From: Pyropia yezoensis
Lineage: Eukaryota; Rhodophyta; Bangiophyceae; Bangiales; Bangiaceae
NCBI GenBank assembly: GCA_009829735.1
Contig: CM020620.1
Location: forward strand, 13,575,420-13,639,419
Direction of reading: 5' to 3'
DNA: 64,000 nucleotides
In this document: piece after piece, positions 20,909-31,300 of the stretch
Layout of the letters: every line of letters starts with the position of its first letter
Numbering within the stretch: the first letter of the stretch is position 1
Program-made: the position numbers and the translations under genes
The notes under the pieces: model-generated
Databases searched by the model: none
The model's input: only the letters and a program-made list of their open reading frames with translations
Told to the model about the DNA's origin: nothing

Positions 20909-21377
20909 TGTGGCAAAAACCACTAGCACACACGGCACCCAAGTTGGGGCGGTGTGCTAGGACTGCCTCCCATGTCGGGGGAACCGGAAGAAGTGCAAGT
21001 CGCACACACTCTGTCCCTGTTGTGGGGCAAACCCCCCACGGACAAACAAGAGGATGGTGTGTGGTCCAACAGTTTCTTCGTCGGGACGGGGACGCAGGGC
21101 CAAGCCGTGCTGTCCCTCCCCTTATCCCCCCAGGGTCCACTCAGAATCTCGCCACTCAGAATCTCCCACCCCAGCACCTGCCCACCGGGCCACACGAAAA
21201 TTCAAGACGATAAATGCAGAAAACCCTCAAATCCAAGTTGGATTTACTACTAAGCTAACTATCCCAAACTTACGGAATATGGACCCAAATGCAGGGGGAG
21301 GAACGGATCAGGCTAGTGGCCTGCCGCCCCTTGCATGGCACGTGTTTCCCCCCTACCTGGGGGTCAATACTGCCACA
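20909..21377 (-). repeat. Element B 3' LTR
   Basis: 469 bp, starts tgtggcaaaaacc and ends tactgccaca on the plus strand. It matches 47386-47854 with five visible substitutions. Confidence 0.93.
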
Positions 21378-21390
21378 CTCCCCTCTCCTC
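21378..21390 (-). other. Polypurine tract of element B
   Basis: The minus strand reads GAGGAGAGGGGAG directly before the 3' LTR, the expected primer for plus-strand DNA synthesis. Confidence 0.75.
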
Positions 21391-21715
21391 AGTTCCGACC
21401 GACCCGGTCGGCCCTGTGAGGGGGTGCGTAAACGCACGTCTCGGCGTTGGGGGCGCGACTTGCTGTCCCCCATCGAGTACGTAACACGGATGTGGAGGCG
21501 GTCACGTTGACCGCCCCTCTCCTCAAGCTTGCCCACTCGGCAGCTTGCTTTCCTCAGTTCACACTTCACCATCACCACCACCTCCCCTTCACCTTCCACT
21601 GGGCCGCCCCACGCTGGGGAGGCCACCCGTATACCCACGATCCGAGTCCCCCTCAACTCGAGGCGGGTCTCGTGCTGCGATAGCCAGAGCGTCTCTCCCA
21701 AACTTGGGGAGAGCC

Positions 21716-23659
21716 ATGGCGACTCCGGGAGTGGAGACGGACTCTCTTGACGAGCGCATGGAGGACACCTCCTACGGGGCAGCACCCGCCGGGACTTCCG
21801 GCGGGGGCTCCGCGATCGCTCCGGGGGACGGGACTCCCGCGTCGCCCGGCTTTGGGTTGACGGCGGGGTCTTCCCCGGAGGCGGGACAAGTTGTCCCGCG
21901 TGAGGCCTTGGGGCGGTGGTTTTACCCCGCTTGGCCTCTCTATGAGGAGGGGCTGACTGTTCTTCGCTGTGGCCGACTTGGCGCAGCGATGGGCCTGGTA
22001 TGGGACCCCCTACGGGAGACGTATCCCCGTAGGGTCGGGTTCCCTGCCGGCTTCAGGACGGACCAGTTTGCCTTCCTGGACGATGAGGAGGTTGAGGACG
22101 TTCAGCGTGCCAAGGCCATGGTGGACCGCGGGGGAACTATCCCGGGTCCCGGCGACTTGCCGACCTTCACGTGGGACGCTGTGGCAACTCGCCCACCGTA
22201 CCTCCACGAGGCCGATCCGCACACTCATCACTTTGATGTGCGGATGGAGAAAGACTTCCGGCGAGGTCCCTACTTGGTGACCTCGGCTCAACTTGAGTTT
22301 CCTCAACAGTCTGCTGCCAGTAAGGAGCAGTACTATCCGAAGAAGCCCGAGTGGTGGCCTCAAGTTGAGGTCCCCTACGGGTTCCCGGCGTTGTTGCCAC
22401 GGTTGCTTGACCACTTCGGCTCCGTCATGTTGACGGCTGCCCCTGATCACCTGGTGTGAGCCATGTTGGCCACCCAGTGGCTCCTCGAGGTCATGTCGAC
22501 CTGGGTGTCCTGTGTTCAGCGGCGGGGGATGCTCTGGCATCTCCCCCTCCGGCTCCTTTAAGGTTTGGAACAGCTCACCCCTCAGCTAGTTGCTGAGGGG
22601 TGCTCATCAGGACAACTCACTCTACTTGAGGAGATGCTCCGGCTCCATAAGTTTATCGAGTGGGAGAGCATTGAGCACAAGTTGCGCCGCCCCACTCGTG
22701 GGCCCGAGGACGATGGCGCACTTCGCCAGTTCGTGTGGGTCGCTCGTGAACTTCACGACGGCCGTGTGGTCCTACGAGAGGGGTTGGGCATCGGGGACTA
22801 CCCGTATGCCCCGGGGGTGGATCGCCACACTGCGCCACCCCCGGACAAGCCCATAGTTATGGCCGTGCCGTCCTATGATGACCATATGACTCAACCCACT
22901 GCGGGGGCCCCAAGTCGGGGTCGCAGTTACACCCGGGTACCGCCACCTCGGCGGGTCCCTCCGCTTCCTCCTGTTCCTTTCCAACCTCACGGTAACATCC
23001 CGATCAGCGTGGCCGTGGCGTCTTCCACCCCGGTGTCCCCCAACTTGGGGGCCACCCTCCTGACGGTATACCCCAATTTGGTGTTGCCGCCCACGCCTCT
23101 AACCTCAGAGATGATGATCACCACGTTGGTGCGCACCATTTCCTGGTTGGCCGCGTCGACCGCAACCCTACAGAATTCCGAGACTCCTCAACTTGAGGAG
23201 CGCGTTCGTACTGCAGTGGCGACCGCGAGTTGCGAGTCGGTGGCGGAGTTTATGACAGCCGAGTTGGCTCGCATTGGGGCTATTATGCCCCAGCCAGCCC
23301 CTTTTGGGAATGGCAAACGTCGCGCGAGCCGGGCCTACTCGCCTCCTCGCCGTCGTCGCCGACACTCGCGGCGCTCTCCTTCCGTATCGGAAGACGAGTT
23401 GTCTTACTCCGTTTCGGAGTCCTCTACCCCGTCGGAGACGGAGTCTGTCCAGCGTCTGCGTCGCAAACTTGCGCGCAATACCAGGCAGAAGAGTGGCCAC
23501 GGTCGGCGCCACTTGCGCGACCGTGAGGGGCGCGACGGTTCCGACTTGGAGCCGCCGCCCCCTCCAACAAGTGGAGACCGTTATCGGCGTGGGTCTCGCC
23601 GCTCGCCTCCACGTGAGGGCGAGGGCCGTGGAGTGGGAGAGTCTAGCATGCGTGCCTAG
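21716..23659 (+). CDS. Antisense ORF of element B (homologous to that of A), two internal stops
   Basis: ATG at 21716 (context gagagccATGG) opens a frame on the strand opposite to gag-pol, between the 3' LTR and the pol end. It is broken by TGA at 22457 and TAA at 22559, then continues in the same frame to TAG at 23659, about 647 codons. Similarity to A's antisense protein spans the stops: PPYL, HFGSV (A: YFGSV), and between the two stops RRGMLWHLP (A: RRQGRLFHLP). The stops thus interrupt conserved coding sequence and are not in an intron. The C-terminal third is Arg/Ser-rich (SPPRRRRRHSRRSPS) followed by Ser/Glu-rich DNA, suggesting a nuclear or nucleic-acid-binding protein. No signal peptide or membrane segment, so it is not an envelope. 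Function unknown. Confidence 0.75.
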
Positions 23660-23770
23660 TTGGTAGCTGCCTTTGTTGTGAGAGTGTGAGGGTTAGGGCT
23701 GTAGTTAAAAGCCACTCTGCGTACCACTTCGACTTGAAGTACTCTCTTGGCACTGTTGCTCGGCCTTCCC
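23660..23770. other. Convergent 3' interval between antisense ORF and pol of element B
   Basis: Only 111 bp separate the stop of the antisense ORF (+) from the TGA of pol (-). Their transcripts must overlap or end here. I see no palindromic array like that of element A. Confidence 0.6.
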
Positions 23771-24449
23771 TCACGTTGAGGGAGGGCTGTTAGGGTCTAT
23801 CTCATTCCGGGCACAGTACGCCCGGACCTTCTCAGCGGGAAGGTCCTCCACATACTCCCACGTATCATCCTTGGCTTTGTAGCCAAACCAACGCACCCTC
23901 AACATGAGGCGGTCAGTGTCTTCATCCCATCCGTGGTCGATGAACTTATCGAACACGTACTCCTGCGGGCCCTGTTTGGCCGCAGGCAGTGAGGGGAGGC
24001 GCCACGCTTCCAAAGCACGCGCCCAAGCTGGGTCGCCTGCAGGCGGTGGTGCAACTTTGACCACGTCCAGTCCGTTCACTGTGCGGACCCCATCGTCACT
24101 TTCGATGGTGAAGCGCCGCCCATCAGTACGAAGGACCTGGTACGGTCCCTTCGTCTGGAATACCAGCTTACCCCCAGTTGGGGTGTGCGAGTGTACCAGC
24201 ACCCAGTCACCCTGCTCGGGGACATGTTTAGCATTGCGTACCTTTTTGTCAAAGGTACGCTTGTAGCGCTTTTGTGCTTTGTCCATCTCAGCCCTGACTT
24301 TAGGGATGAGGTTTTCAAGCCTAGCGGCAAACTCCGCCTTACTCTCAGTAGGAGTAGGCGTACTGCCACCATCCTCCCTAATTGGGAGCGACTGCCGCAC
24401 GGCAATAGACCGCACGCGACGGGGGGTCACAAAAGCGAGGGGTACTTCC
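23771..24449 (-). pseudogene. Element B pol, 3' part: integrase C-terminus and chromodomain
   Basis: This continues the integrase frame cut at 42014. It starts with PLAFVTPRRVRSIAV, passes the basic linker AQKRYKRTFDKKVR and the GDWVLVHSHTP / GPYQVL segment, and ends with a chromodomain-like stretch: YVFDKFIDHG, then LRVRWFGYKAKDDTWEYVEDL, and a final helix. Chromodomains guide chromovirus integration to marked chromatin. It ends in TGA at 23771. The element A insertion at 24450 separates it from the rest of pol. Confidence 0.88.
24445..24449. repeat. Target-site duplication of element A, left copy (cttcc)
   Basis: cttcc precedes the left LTR and follows the right LTR at 42014-42018. The uninterrupted sequence in the related fragment at 560-590 has a single cttcc (as ggaag). 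Confidence 0.95.
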
Positions 24450-24812
24450 TGTAGCACAATAGGGATCCGTCGCGCGTCCACTCTCAGGGAACACTCACCA
24501 AGGGGGATCGGCACCAACGTCACCGGGAGGCCAAGGTTGCTGTCCTTGGAGCGCAAGCCACGGGACCAAGATGGGAGCCCAAATGGGAGGGGTTTGTTGT
24601 TCTACCTTGGCCGGCGGTGGATTCGCCACCGGCCCCCTCGTTATAAACCCTCGGAGACACTACTAACTACCCTCCACCCCAAGATGCAAGTCCCTCTGGT
24701 CATACGTAACTTATAGATACCGTGACCAGCTCGGACTCTCAAATTGGAAGTTAAGGATTAGATGTAGCCCCCCTAATATTAGGGTCACAATACGGACAAC
24801 CATATTGCTACA
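24450..24812 (-). repeat. Element A 3' LTR
   Basis: 363 bp, matching 41651-42013 with one difference (gattagatg versus gattagaag). It contains gttataaac near 24638, a TATA-like word that reads as TATAAA on the plus strand and TTTATAAC on the minus strand. Confidence 0.95.
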
Positions 24813-24826
24813 TATCCCCCCCTTAG
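24813..24826 (-). other. Polypurine tract of element A
   Basis: The minus strand reads AAGGGGGGGATA immediately before the 3' LTR. Confidence 0.75.
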
Positions 24827-25399
24827 ATTCGGCCCGTCCTCGGGTCGAGTTGCATTCGGGTTACCGAATGTAAGTGGGTCGCGTGACTGTTTACCCGTCG
24901 GGTGGGGCTTTGCGCCCCGTCGCGACAGACACCCCTTTTCGAGGTTGTCCGAGGGGGGTGCCCCCCTTTGTGTGGTACACACACACGATCCGTTTTCCGG
25001 ACCGTTAAATTCCCGATGCGGGTTGCGGTTCACGCCCCTCCTTTCCGCGGGGGGGTGCAAGCGGATCCGCCACCAGGTGCCTGGTGGTAGGGGGGCCCCT
25101 CTCGTGTGGACGATTGAGTGGGGGGCGGGGGCTGCCCGCGTTGCGTGGGGGCGGTTGGGGGTGACCCCCCTTACTTACCCCGTGTGTGGGTGTGGCCCCG
25201 TCCCGCCCAGGTGCCTGGGTGGAGCGCGGTCGTAGCCCCGTGGGGCGCGGGTCGACCCGCGTGCCTGCGGCGCTTCTCGTGGCCGTTTGTGGTCATAAGC
25301 GCGGGTGTCCGCGCTTCCCTGGCTCGTCCCGGTTATCCCACCGTTCCGGGTTGTAGCCGTCGACGGCTTGTGGGCGCGGGGGACTCCGCACCCGTTATC
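24827..25399 (+). other. Leader of the antisense ORF of element A
   Basis: About 570 bp of GC-rich DNA between the polypurine tract and the antisense ATG. The frame is open in its later part but lacks an ATG. It would form the 5' untranslated part of a plus-strand transcript starting in or near the LTR. Confidence 0.4.
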
Positions 25400-27847
25400 A
25401 TGTCCTATCCCCAGGTGCTTGAAGAGGAGGAAGACCTCCTGATCGGGGAGGAGATGGAGGACGACGCGCCTGTCGGTCCCGACGCCGCGCGTTACGGGGT
25501 GAGCTCGTCTGACGACGACGGGCCTGCGGTGTCCGTCCGTCTGTCGGCCGGAGGACTGTCGTCCGTGTGCAGCGGCACGACGGTGCCGTCGGCCGGAGGT
25601 CAACCCGGCGGTCAACCGCGCGTGGCGGCTTCTACCCCCTCTCTGCCGGCTACCCGGATGGAGCCTGGTGCCGGTGCCGGCTCACCGCAGCTACCTCAAG
25701 ATGGTCCGCCCTGCGGCGGAGGTGGCGACCCGCAGCCGACTCCGGCTGGTCAAGGTGGTCCGGGTGTCCGGGCGGTGACTCCTCGAGGCGGTCCCGACGT
25801 TGACGCGGGTGGTGGTGGCGGTGCGACACCCGGTGCGGTGGGTCAAGACGGTGCGGGTGTCCGCACGGCCGGGGCTCCGGCTCCGGAGGCTGTCCAAGTG
25901 CCTTCCACTTCCGAGGCGGGGGCTACGCCGACGGGTGGTGCCGGCGCCGGTACCATACCTGCGGTGCCGCGGGTGTCGAGCGGTCAAGACGCTCCTTCTC
26001 CCATGGCGGTTGACACCGGGAGTTACTCCGGGCGGGCGCCCGCCCTTCTTCTTCCTCCTCTGCCTCGTCCATCTCCGACGTCGGCCCCTCTGCCGGTGGT
26101 GCGTCCCCCGGCGCCCCCGATTCTTCCTGGTCCTGCCCGGGTTGCCCCGTTGGGTGGCGGCGTCGCCGTGGCGGCGGGTCAACCCGCCATGTCGGTGTCC
26201 GACTTGGTGGCTCGGGTTTGAGGCCTCACGGTGCAAGAGTCGATGGAGTCCGATGGGCGTATGCGGGTGGACTTCCACCTGGTGCATCCCCGTGGAGAAT
26301 CCTCCCGGCGCGTCAAGGTGGACCCGTGCTGGGAGCGGGAGTTGGTGCGGCTGGTCAACCAGCCGAACGCGGTCCGGGTGGAACACCATTGGATCCTGAG
26401 TCAGCCGGACGACCGGCATGCGCAGCTCTGGCGCACCCGGGTGGGACGGGGTGAGGTCTACCTCGACCCCAACTTCGGGGTCTGCGACCTGATTGCCCCC
26501 GCGTTGCCGCGGGAGATTGACTACCCGGCTAGTGCTCGGGGGATTGCGGCGGCGGCGGAGCCGGTTGCGTTTGGGGAGACGGTGAGCCGTACCGGTCGGT
26601 ATCCCGACTTTGACTACTACCCGGGGGTACCCCCGTATCTGTCGTTGACGGCTCCCTACCCGCCCATGGCGGGGTTGAAGTCGGCGTCGAGTTGGCGACG
26701 TAACCATGGTGTCATGGCGGATGCGTTCCGCACGGATATAACGTGTGCGTTGCAGACCGGCAACGGTCGTGCTCCGGTATACACTCCCGTGCGCCCGCCG
26801 CTATGGCAGGAGGGGTGGGAACCCGCCCCTGCTTTCCGGTTTGACACCGGCTCCTGCCTCCGATACTTCGGGAGTGTGTTGGCCTCCCGGCCGGTCCACC
26901 CGTTGCAGGGTACCTTCACCCTTGAGGTTACCCTCGGGCAGGCTTCATCCTTCTTACTGTCCGTCCGCCGGCAGGGTCGTCTGTTTCATCTTCCGACGGG
27001 TGTCCGTCGGCACATCGCGCAGTTGGGCGTGGATCTGATAGCCGCCAAGACCGGGTTGGCCCGGGAGTTCGAAGCCCTGCTGGCTGTTCACGATGCCGTG
27101 AACTGGGCTGGGGTGTTGGCCCTTCCCCCGTACCGGGACCCGCAGGCTGGGGCTTCCCCCTTGCCTCGTCACTCGTTGCGTGTCCGGCGTACTCAGCCGG
27201 GTGAGCCTAGTTGCCATGGGTGGGCGTCCACCGAGGCCGTTCCTGACCTGGGTATTCCCATGGTTATCCATGACCCTCTTCAGGTCCTTGCTCCGTGGTT
27301 CGGTAACCCGATGCCGGCGGCGGTTGGCCGTCGTCCCCGAGAGTGGGGCTCTGTGGGTGGGGAGCGTGAGGTGTCCCGTCGTCGGGCGGAGTACCGCCGT
27401 GGTTACGGTGGAGCCCCTTCGGTAGGGTCCTACCGGGCCTCGTATCAGGTGCCACCGGCTCCGGTGGTAGCCGTGTCGGCTCCTGTGGCTCCTCTGGCTG
27501 CGCCAGTGTCACCTCCCGCTCCTGTCCTACATGACGGGGGTCCCCGTCTCTGGTATGAAGGCGTTGACGCCCTTGTTACCCGCGCAATGCGTGGGGGTCT
27601 CTCTGTTAGCTGGGGGGATATCCCCCCAGGTGCTGCGCTGGTTGGGTCAGCGCGTTGCCTCGGTGGCGTGCTGGACCGCCTCCAGAAAGCTCTGGAGGAC
27701 GTGGAGGCTGGCCGCAGCACCCTCGTCCAGCTATGCACCGAGGTAACTCGGGTGGTCGACCGTCGTGACATTGCCGACCGGTGGAGCACGGAGGTATACG
27801 CGCTTACGCGTGAGTGGCCTCCCTCGGGCAGTGGGTCTACCCACTGA
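25400..27847 (+). CDS. Antisense ORF of element A, one internal TGA
   Basis: ATG at 25400 starts an acidic N-terminus (EEEEDLLIGEEMEDD) followed by a Pro/Ala/Gly-rich spacer. One TGA at 26219-26221 interrupts the frame, which resumes in the same phase to the TGA at 27845-27847 (about 815 codons). The second part has a structured core: WERELVRLVNQ, YPDFDYYPGVPPYL, GLKSASSWRRNHGVMAD, YFGSV and RRQGRLFHLP. Then come a Val/Pro/Ala linker and a C-terminal helix (RLQKALEDVEAG). PPYL, YFGSV and R.GRLFHLP recur in element B, and the GLKSASSW region in the fragment at 293-505. It lies between pol and the 3' LTR on the opposite strand. No membrane segment, zinc finger or enzyme motif is visible. The TGA lies in the variable region and could be a lesion or a recoded codon. 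Confidence 0.78.
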
Positions 27848-28057
27848 GGAGTGCTATTTGTTTGTGAGGGAGAGGGTCCCGGCAACCCTTATGGTAGCCG
27901 GGTAGTAGTGAGTATAAACTCATCCCCCGCTGGGGGCATTGCTTGCCTCTGTTTGCTGCCCTGGGGAGTACCCCTTCTGGCTCAGTGGTGCCTTGCCTCC
28001 CGCCCAACTTCTTCCGGTTGGTTCATGCTTGGGGAGGTTATCCTCCCTCACTTTGTC
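27848..28057. other. 3' flank of the antisense ORF of element A
   Basis: No ORF. Contains two related words, ggttatcctccc and ggtcatcctccc, each in a cttggggagg context. Part of the convergent interval between antisense ORF and pol. Confidence 0.4.
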
Positions 28058-28335
28058 TCTTGGCTTGGGGAGGTCATCCTCCCGTGTAAGCTCCCTAGTT
28101 ACTTCGATATTATCGGAGTTAGCCTTTACCTTTAAGTTAACTTATTAAGGTTCAGGTTTTTACTTAGTTACCTAAGCTTAGCTCTACTTAGTTACCTAAG
28201 CTTGGTTCGACTTAGAAACCTATGTCTGATTTGACTTAGAAACCTAAGTCTGCCGTAACCATGTCACACCCTACTTAGTAGGTATAAGCCTCACCCCCCA
28301 ACAGCCGAAGTCGGTGTCGGTTGGGTTGTTACAGG
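28058..28335. repeat. Palindromic repeat region after pol of element A, block 1
   Basis: 28165-28255 holds four units of about 24 bp built on acttag-N4-cctaag (the second pair acttagaaacctaag). A looser fifth copy, acttagtaggtataag, follows near 28273. Each unit can fold as a short hairpin on either strand. A ttgggttg pair and the inverted cgtcgtcgcc follow. The region sits where the gag-pol and antisense transcripts converge, so processing, termination or protein binding are all possible. Conserved in the fragment at 935-1197. Confidence 0.7.
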
Positions 28336-28391
28336 AGGCGTCGTCGCCTCATGTACGGCATGAGGAGTTGGCGGGGTATATTCGCCGCCTG

Positions 28392-31300
28392 TTACCAGGT
28401 GGGTGAGTCGTATCCGACCCACATAACCTTGACGTACCAGGGTCCTGGTATGTCCGGGTCGGTGTGTCCGACCACGCTCTCTACTTGGTATGGAATCCCA
28501 TCCGGTCCCACCGGGTCATCCGACCGGTGGGTTGTAAGAGCTTCATGTAGCGACCCAGCCGGTACCGGCTGAGGCTGTTCCGGCTTCGGAGCAGGTGTGA
28601 CATCATTCATACTGATGCGTTGGATCTCCGTATCGGAGTGTAAGATAACAGAGTGGTTATCTCTGTGGAGGATCTGGTACGGTCCCTTGACCGGTTGCAT
28701 AAGCTTGTTCCCTCGGAACTTCTGGTGTCTGATATAGACCCAGTCACCTGTTACCAGGGTTGCGTTGCGCACCCGTAGTCGGGCGTCGAAGTTCTTCTTA
28801 TATCGAAGTTGTGTTCTGTCAAGGGCACCCTTGAGCTTAGGAATCATCCACGATAGCTTGGCCAACCAAGCTAGGTGGATGCGTTCGGCGGGTCGGCCCT
28901 TCGGTGTATCATACCGAGTGCACCTGCCTGGCGGCAGCGTCAGGTTACCGACGCCTAGTGGCATGACCCACTCCAGCGGAGCAATGTTTGTGCTCCGATG
29001 TGGCCTGGCATTGTATGCCAGGGTGAGTACGGACAGAAGCCTGTCCCAAGTGTTCGTGTGCTCGGCCACGTAGCACTGTAGCATCTTTACGATGGTGCGG
29101 TTGAACCGCTCCACCTGCCCATTGGACTGCGGGTGGTAGTCGGATGCCCGACGTGGTTCGATACCGAACATGCCCAGGACCTTAGTGCAGAATGCCGACG
29201 TAAGGTTTGCTCCGTTATCGGAGAGGAGTTGCTTCATGACTCCGTATGCACTGATCCAGTGGTCAACCACTGCGTTCATGATCGTGTATGCCGTATCATT
29301 CGGGATGGCTGCCGCTCGTGACAGCTTGGTGAATCGGTCAGACATGACCAGGATGTACCTGTTCCCTTCTTCCGTTATCGGAAGTGGCCCGAGTATGTCG
29401 ATAGCGACTTGCTCGTTGGGCCCATCGGGTGGGAATAGCTTCATGGCAGACGCCTGCCTATGTAGACTCATTCGGTTACGCGCACAGGGGTGGCATCCCC
29501 TTACGTGGTCGACCACGTCGACGGCCATTGCTGGCCAGTAGAAGAACCTTCGCATTGCTGCGAACATACGTGAACCCCCCGGGTGTCCGGCTGTAGGGTT
29601 CTCATGTTCTCGTTCCATGACGGCTTGCCGTAAGGACACGGGAACCACGACTTGATGTCGTCCATCGGCGGGTGCCCGCCGGTATATGAGTCCGTCTTCG
29701 TTCTCGGAGAAGATGCCGGCCGTACCGGCCAGGAGGTTAGCACGATGACGTCTACAGTCATCGTCGTTGGCCTGTGCCTCGCGGAAGTCCGCGAGGGTCA
29801 GTGGGCATGCTCGGTGTGCCATGGTATGGTCAGCCATACCCTGGGTAGCATTACCCACCATGCACACCGGTACTACCGGGATGTCCTCGTCCACCGGGCG
29901 GGTATCCCCGCTCGGGGTGTCGAGTCGAGACAACGCGTCTCCGAGGTGGTGGGTTGACCCAGCCTTATACACCGTGCGGTAGTCGTGCTCGGCCACCTTC
30001 AGCCTCCATCGGGCTAGCCTCCCATGGCTATCGGAATCCTTGTCACCAAGGTTGAGGAGCCATCGTAGGGGTTCGTGGTCGGACCTCACGATGAACTTGG
30101 AGCCCTCCAGGTATGGACGGAGCAGTTGCACTGCCCATATAACTCCGAGGCATTCACGCTCGGTGGCACTATAGTTCCGCTCAGCCGGGTTGAGTGTCCG
30201 GCTGAAGTACCCTACCGGACGTAGGTCCGGGATAACGTTATCGGTACCGATCAACGTCTCTCCCTGTAACAGGGTGCATCCCACTTGTGTATCACACGCA
30301 TCGACATCGATGACGAAGGTACCCCGTCTATGCGGTAACGCAAGGACGGGTGGGGCTAGTAGGGCTCGCTTCAGCGACTCGAATGCCTCATCTTCGCTAG
30401 GCGAAGGGGGTTGGAGTACCTTGGGTAGGGTACTGCTCGTAAGAACCGTTAACGGTTTAGCTATCCGAGCGAAGTCCTTGACGAACCGTCGGTATACATT
30501 GCACATTCCCAGGAAGCTCTTGAGCTGCGTCTGGGTGTTAGGGAACCGGGCATCCCGGAGTGCCCGGGTATTGGATTCGAGTACCCCTAGTTTACCAGGT
30601 GTTATCTGGTGGCCCAGATATTCGACCGTCTGTTGGAAGAAGGCGCACTTCTTCAGACGCAGGGTTACCCCGGCGTTCCTCAAGAGGGTGAGTACCTCGT
30701 CAACATGTTGTACATGGTCATCCATGTTACGCGAGAAGACGATGACGTCATCGAGGTACACTAGGCAGTTACGCCACTTCACCCCGACAGTATGATGTCG
30801 ATAGCCCGCTGGAATGTAGCGGGGGCGTTGGACAATCCGAAGGGCATCCTTAGGAACTCGTACACTCCACTGTGACAGACGAATGCCGTCTTGGGGATAT
30901 CCTCGTCCGCCACCGGGATCTGCCAGTATCCGGCATTGCAGTCGATGGTGGTAAACACCGTAGCCTCCCCCAGGGAGTCGATGCATTCATCCATCCTTGG
31001 TAAAGGGTATGAGTCCTTCTTGGTAACCAAGTTGAGGCGTCGATAATCGATGCAAAACCGAGGGGTTTGATCCTTCTTCGGCACAATAACGACTGGGGCA
31101 CCCCATTCCGACATCGAAGGTCGGATCACCTTAGCTTCACTCATCCTCTTCACTTCTCCATCAACGATCTCTCGTTGCATAGGTCCCGCTCGGTGCGGTT
31201 GTGAGCAGGCGGGTCGTGCGCCTGGTACCAGGTCTATACGATGTTGGGTTGCCCCAATGGTCCCCAAGGCCCCGCCTGTCCACATAACGTCATGCTTTCT

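Noticed and set aside
22454..22573. A 120-bp intron joining the two parts of the B antisense ORF
   Set aside because: Splice-like GT...AG exists, but the intervening codons align with the homologous protein of element A, so the stops are better read as in-frame nonsense.
25400..27847. Envelope gene of an endogenous retrovirus
   Set aside because: Opposite strand to gag-pol, no signal peptide, membrane anchor or cleavage site.
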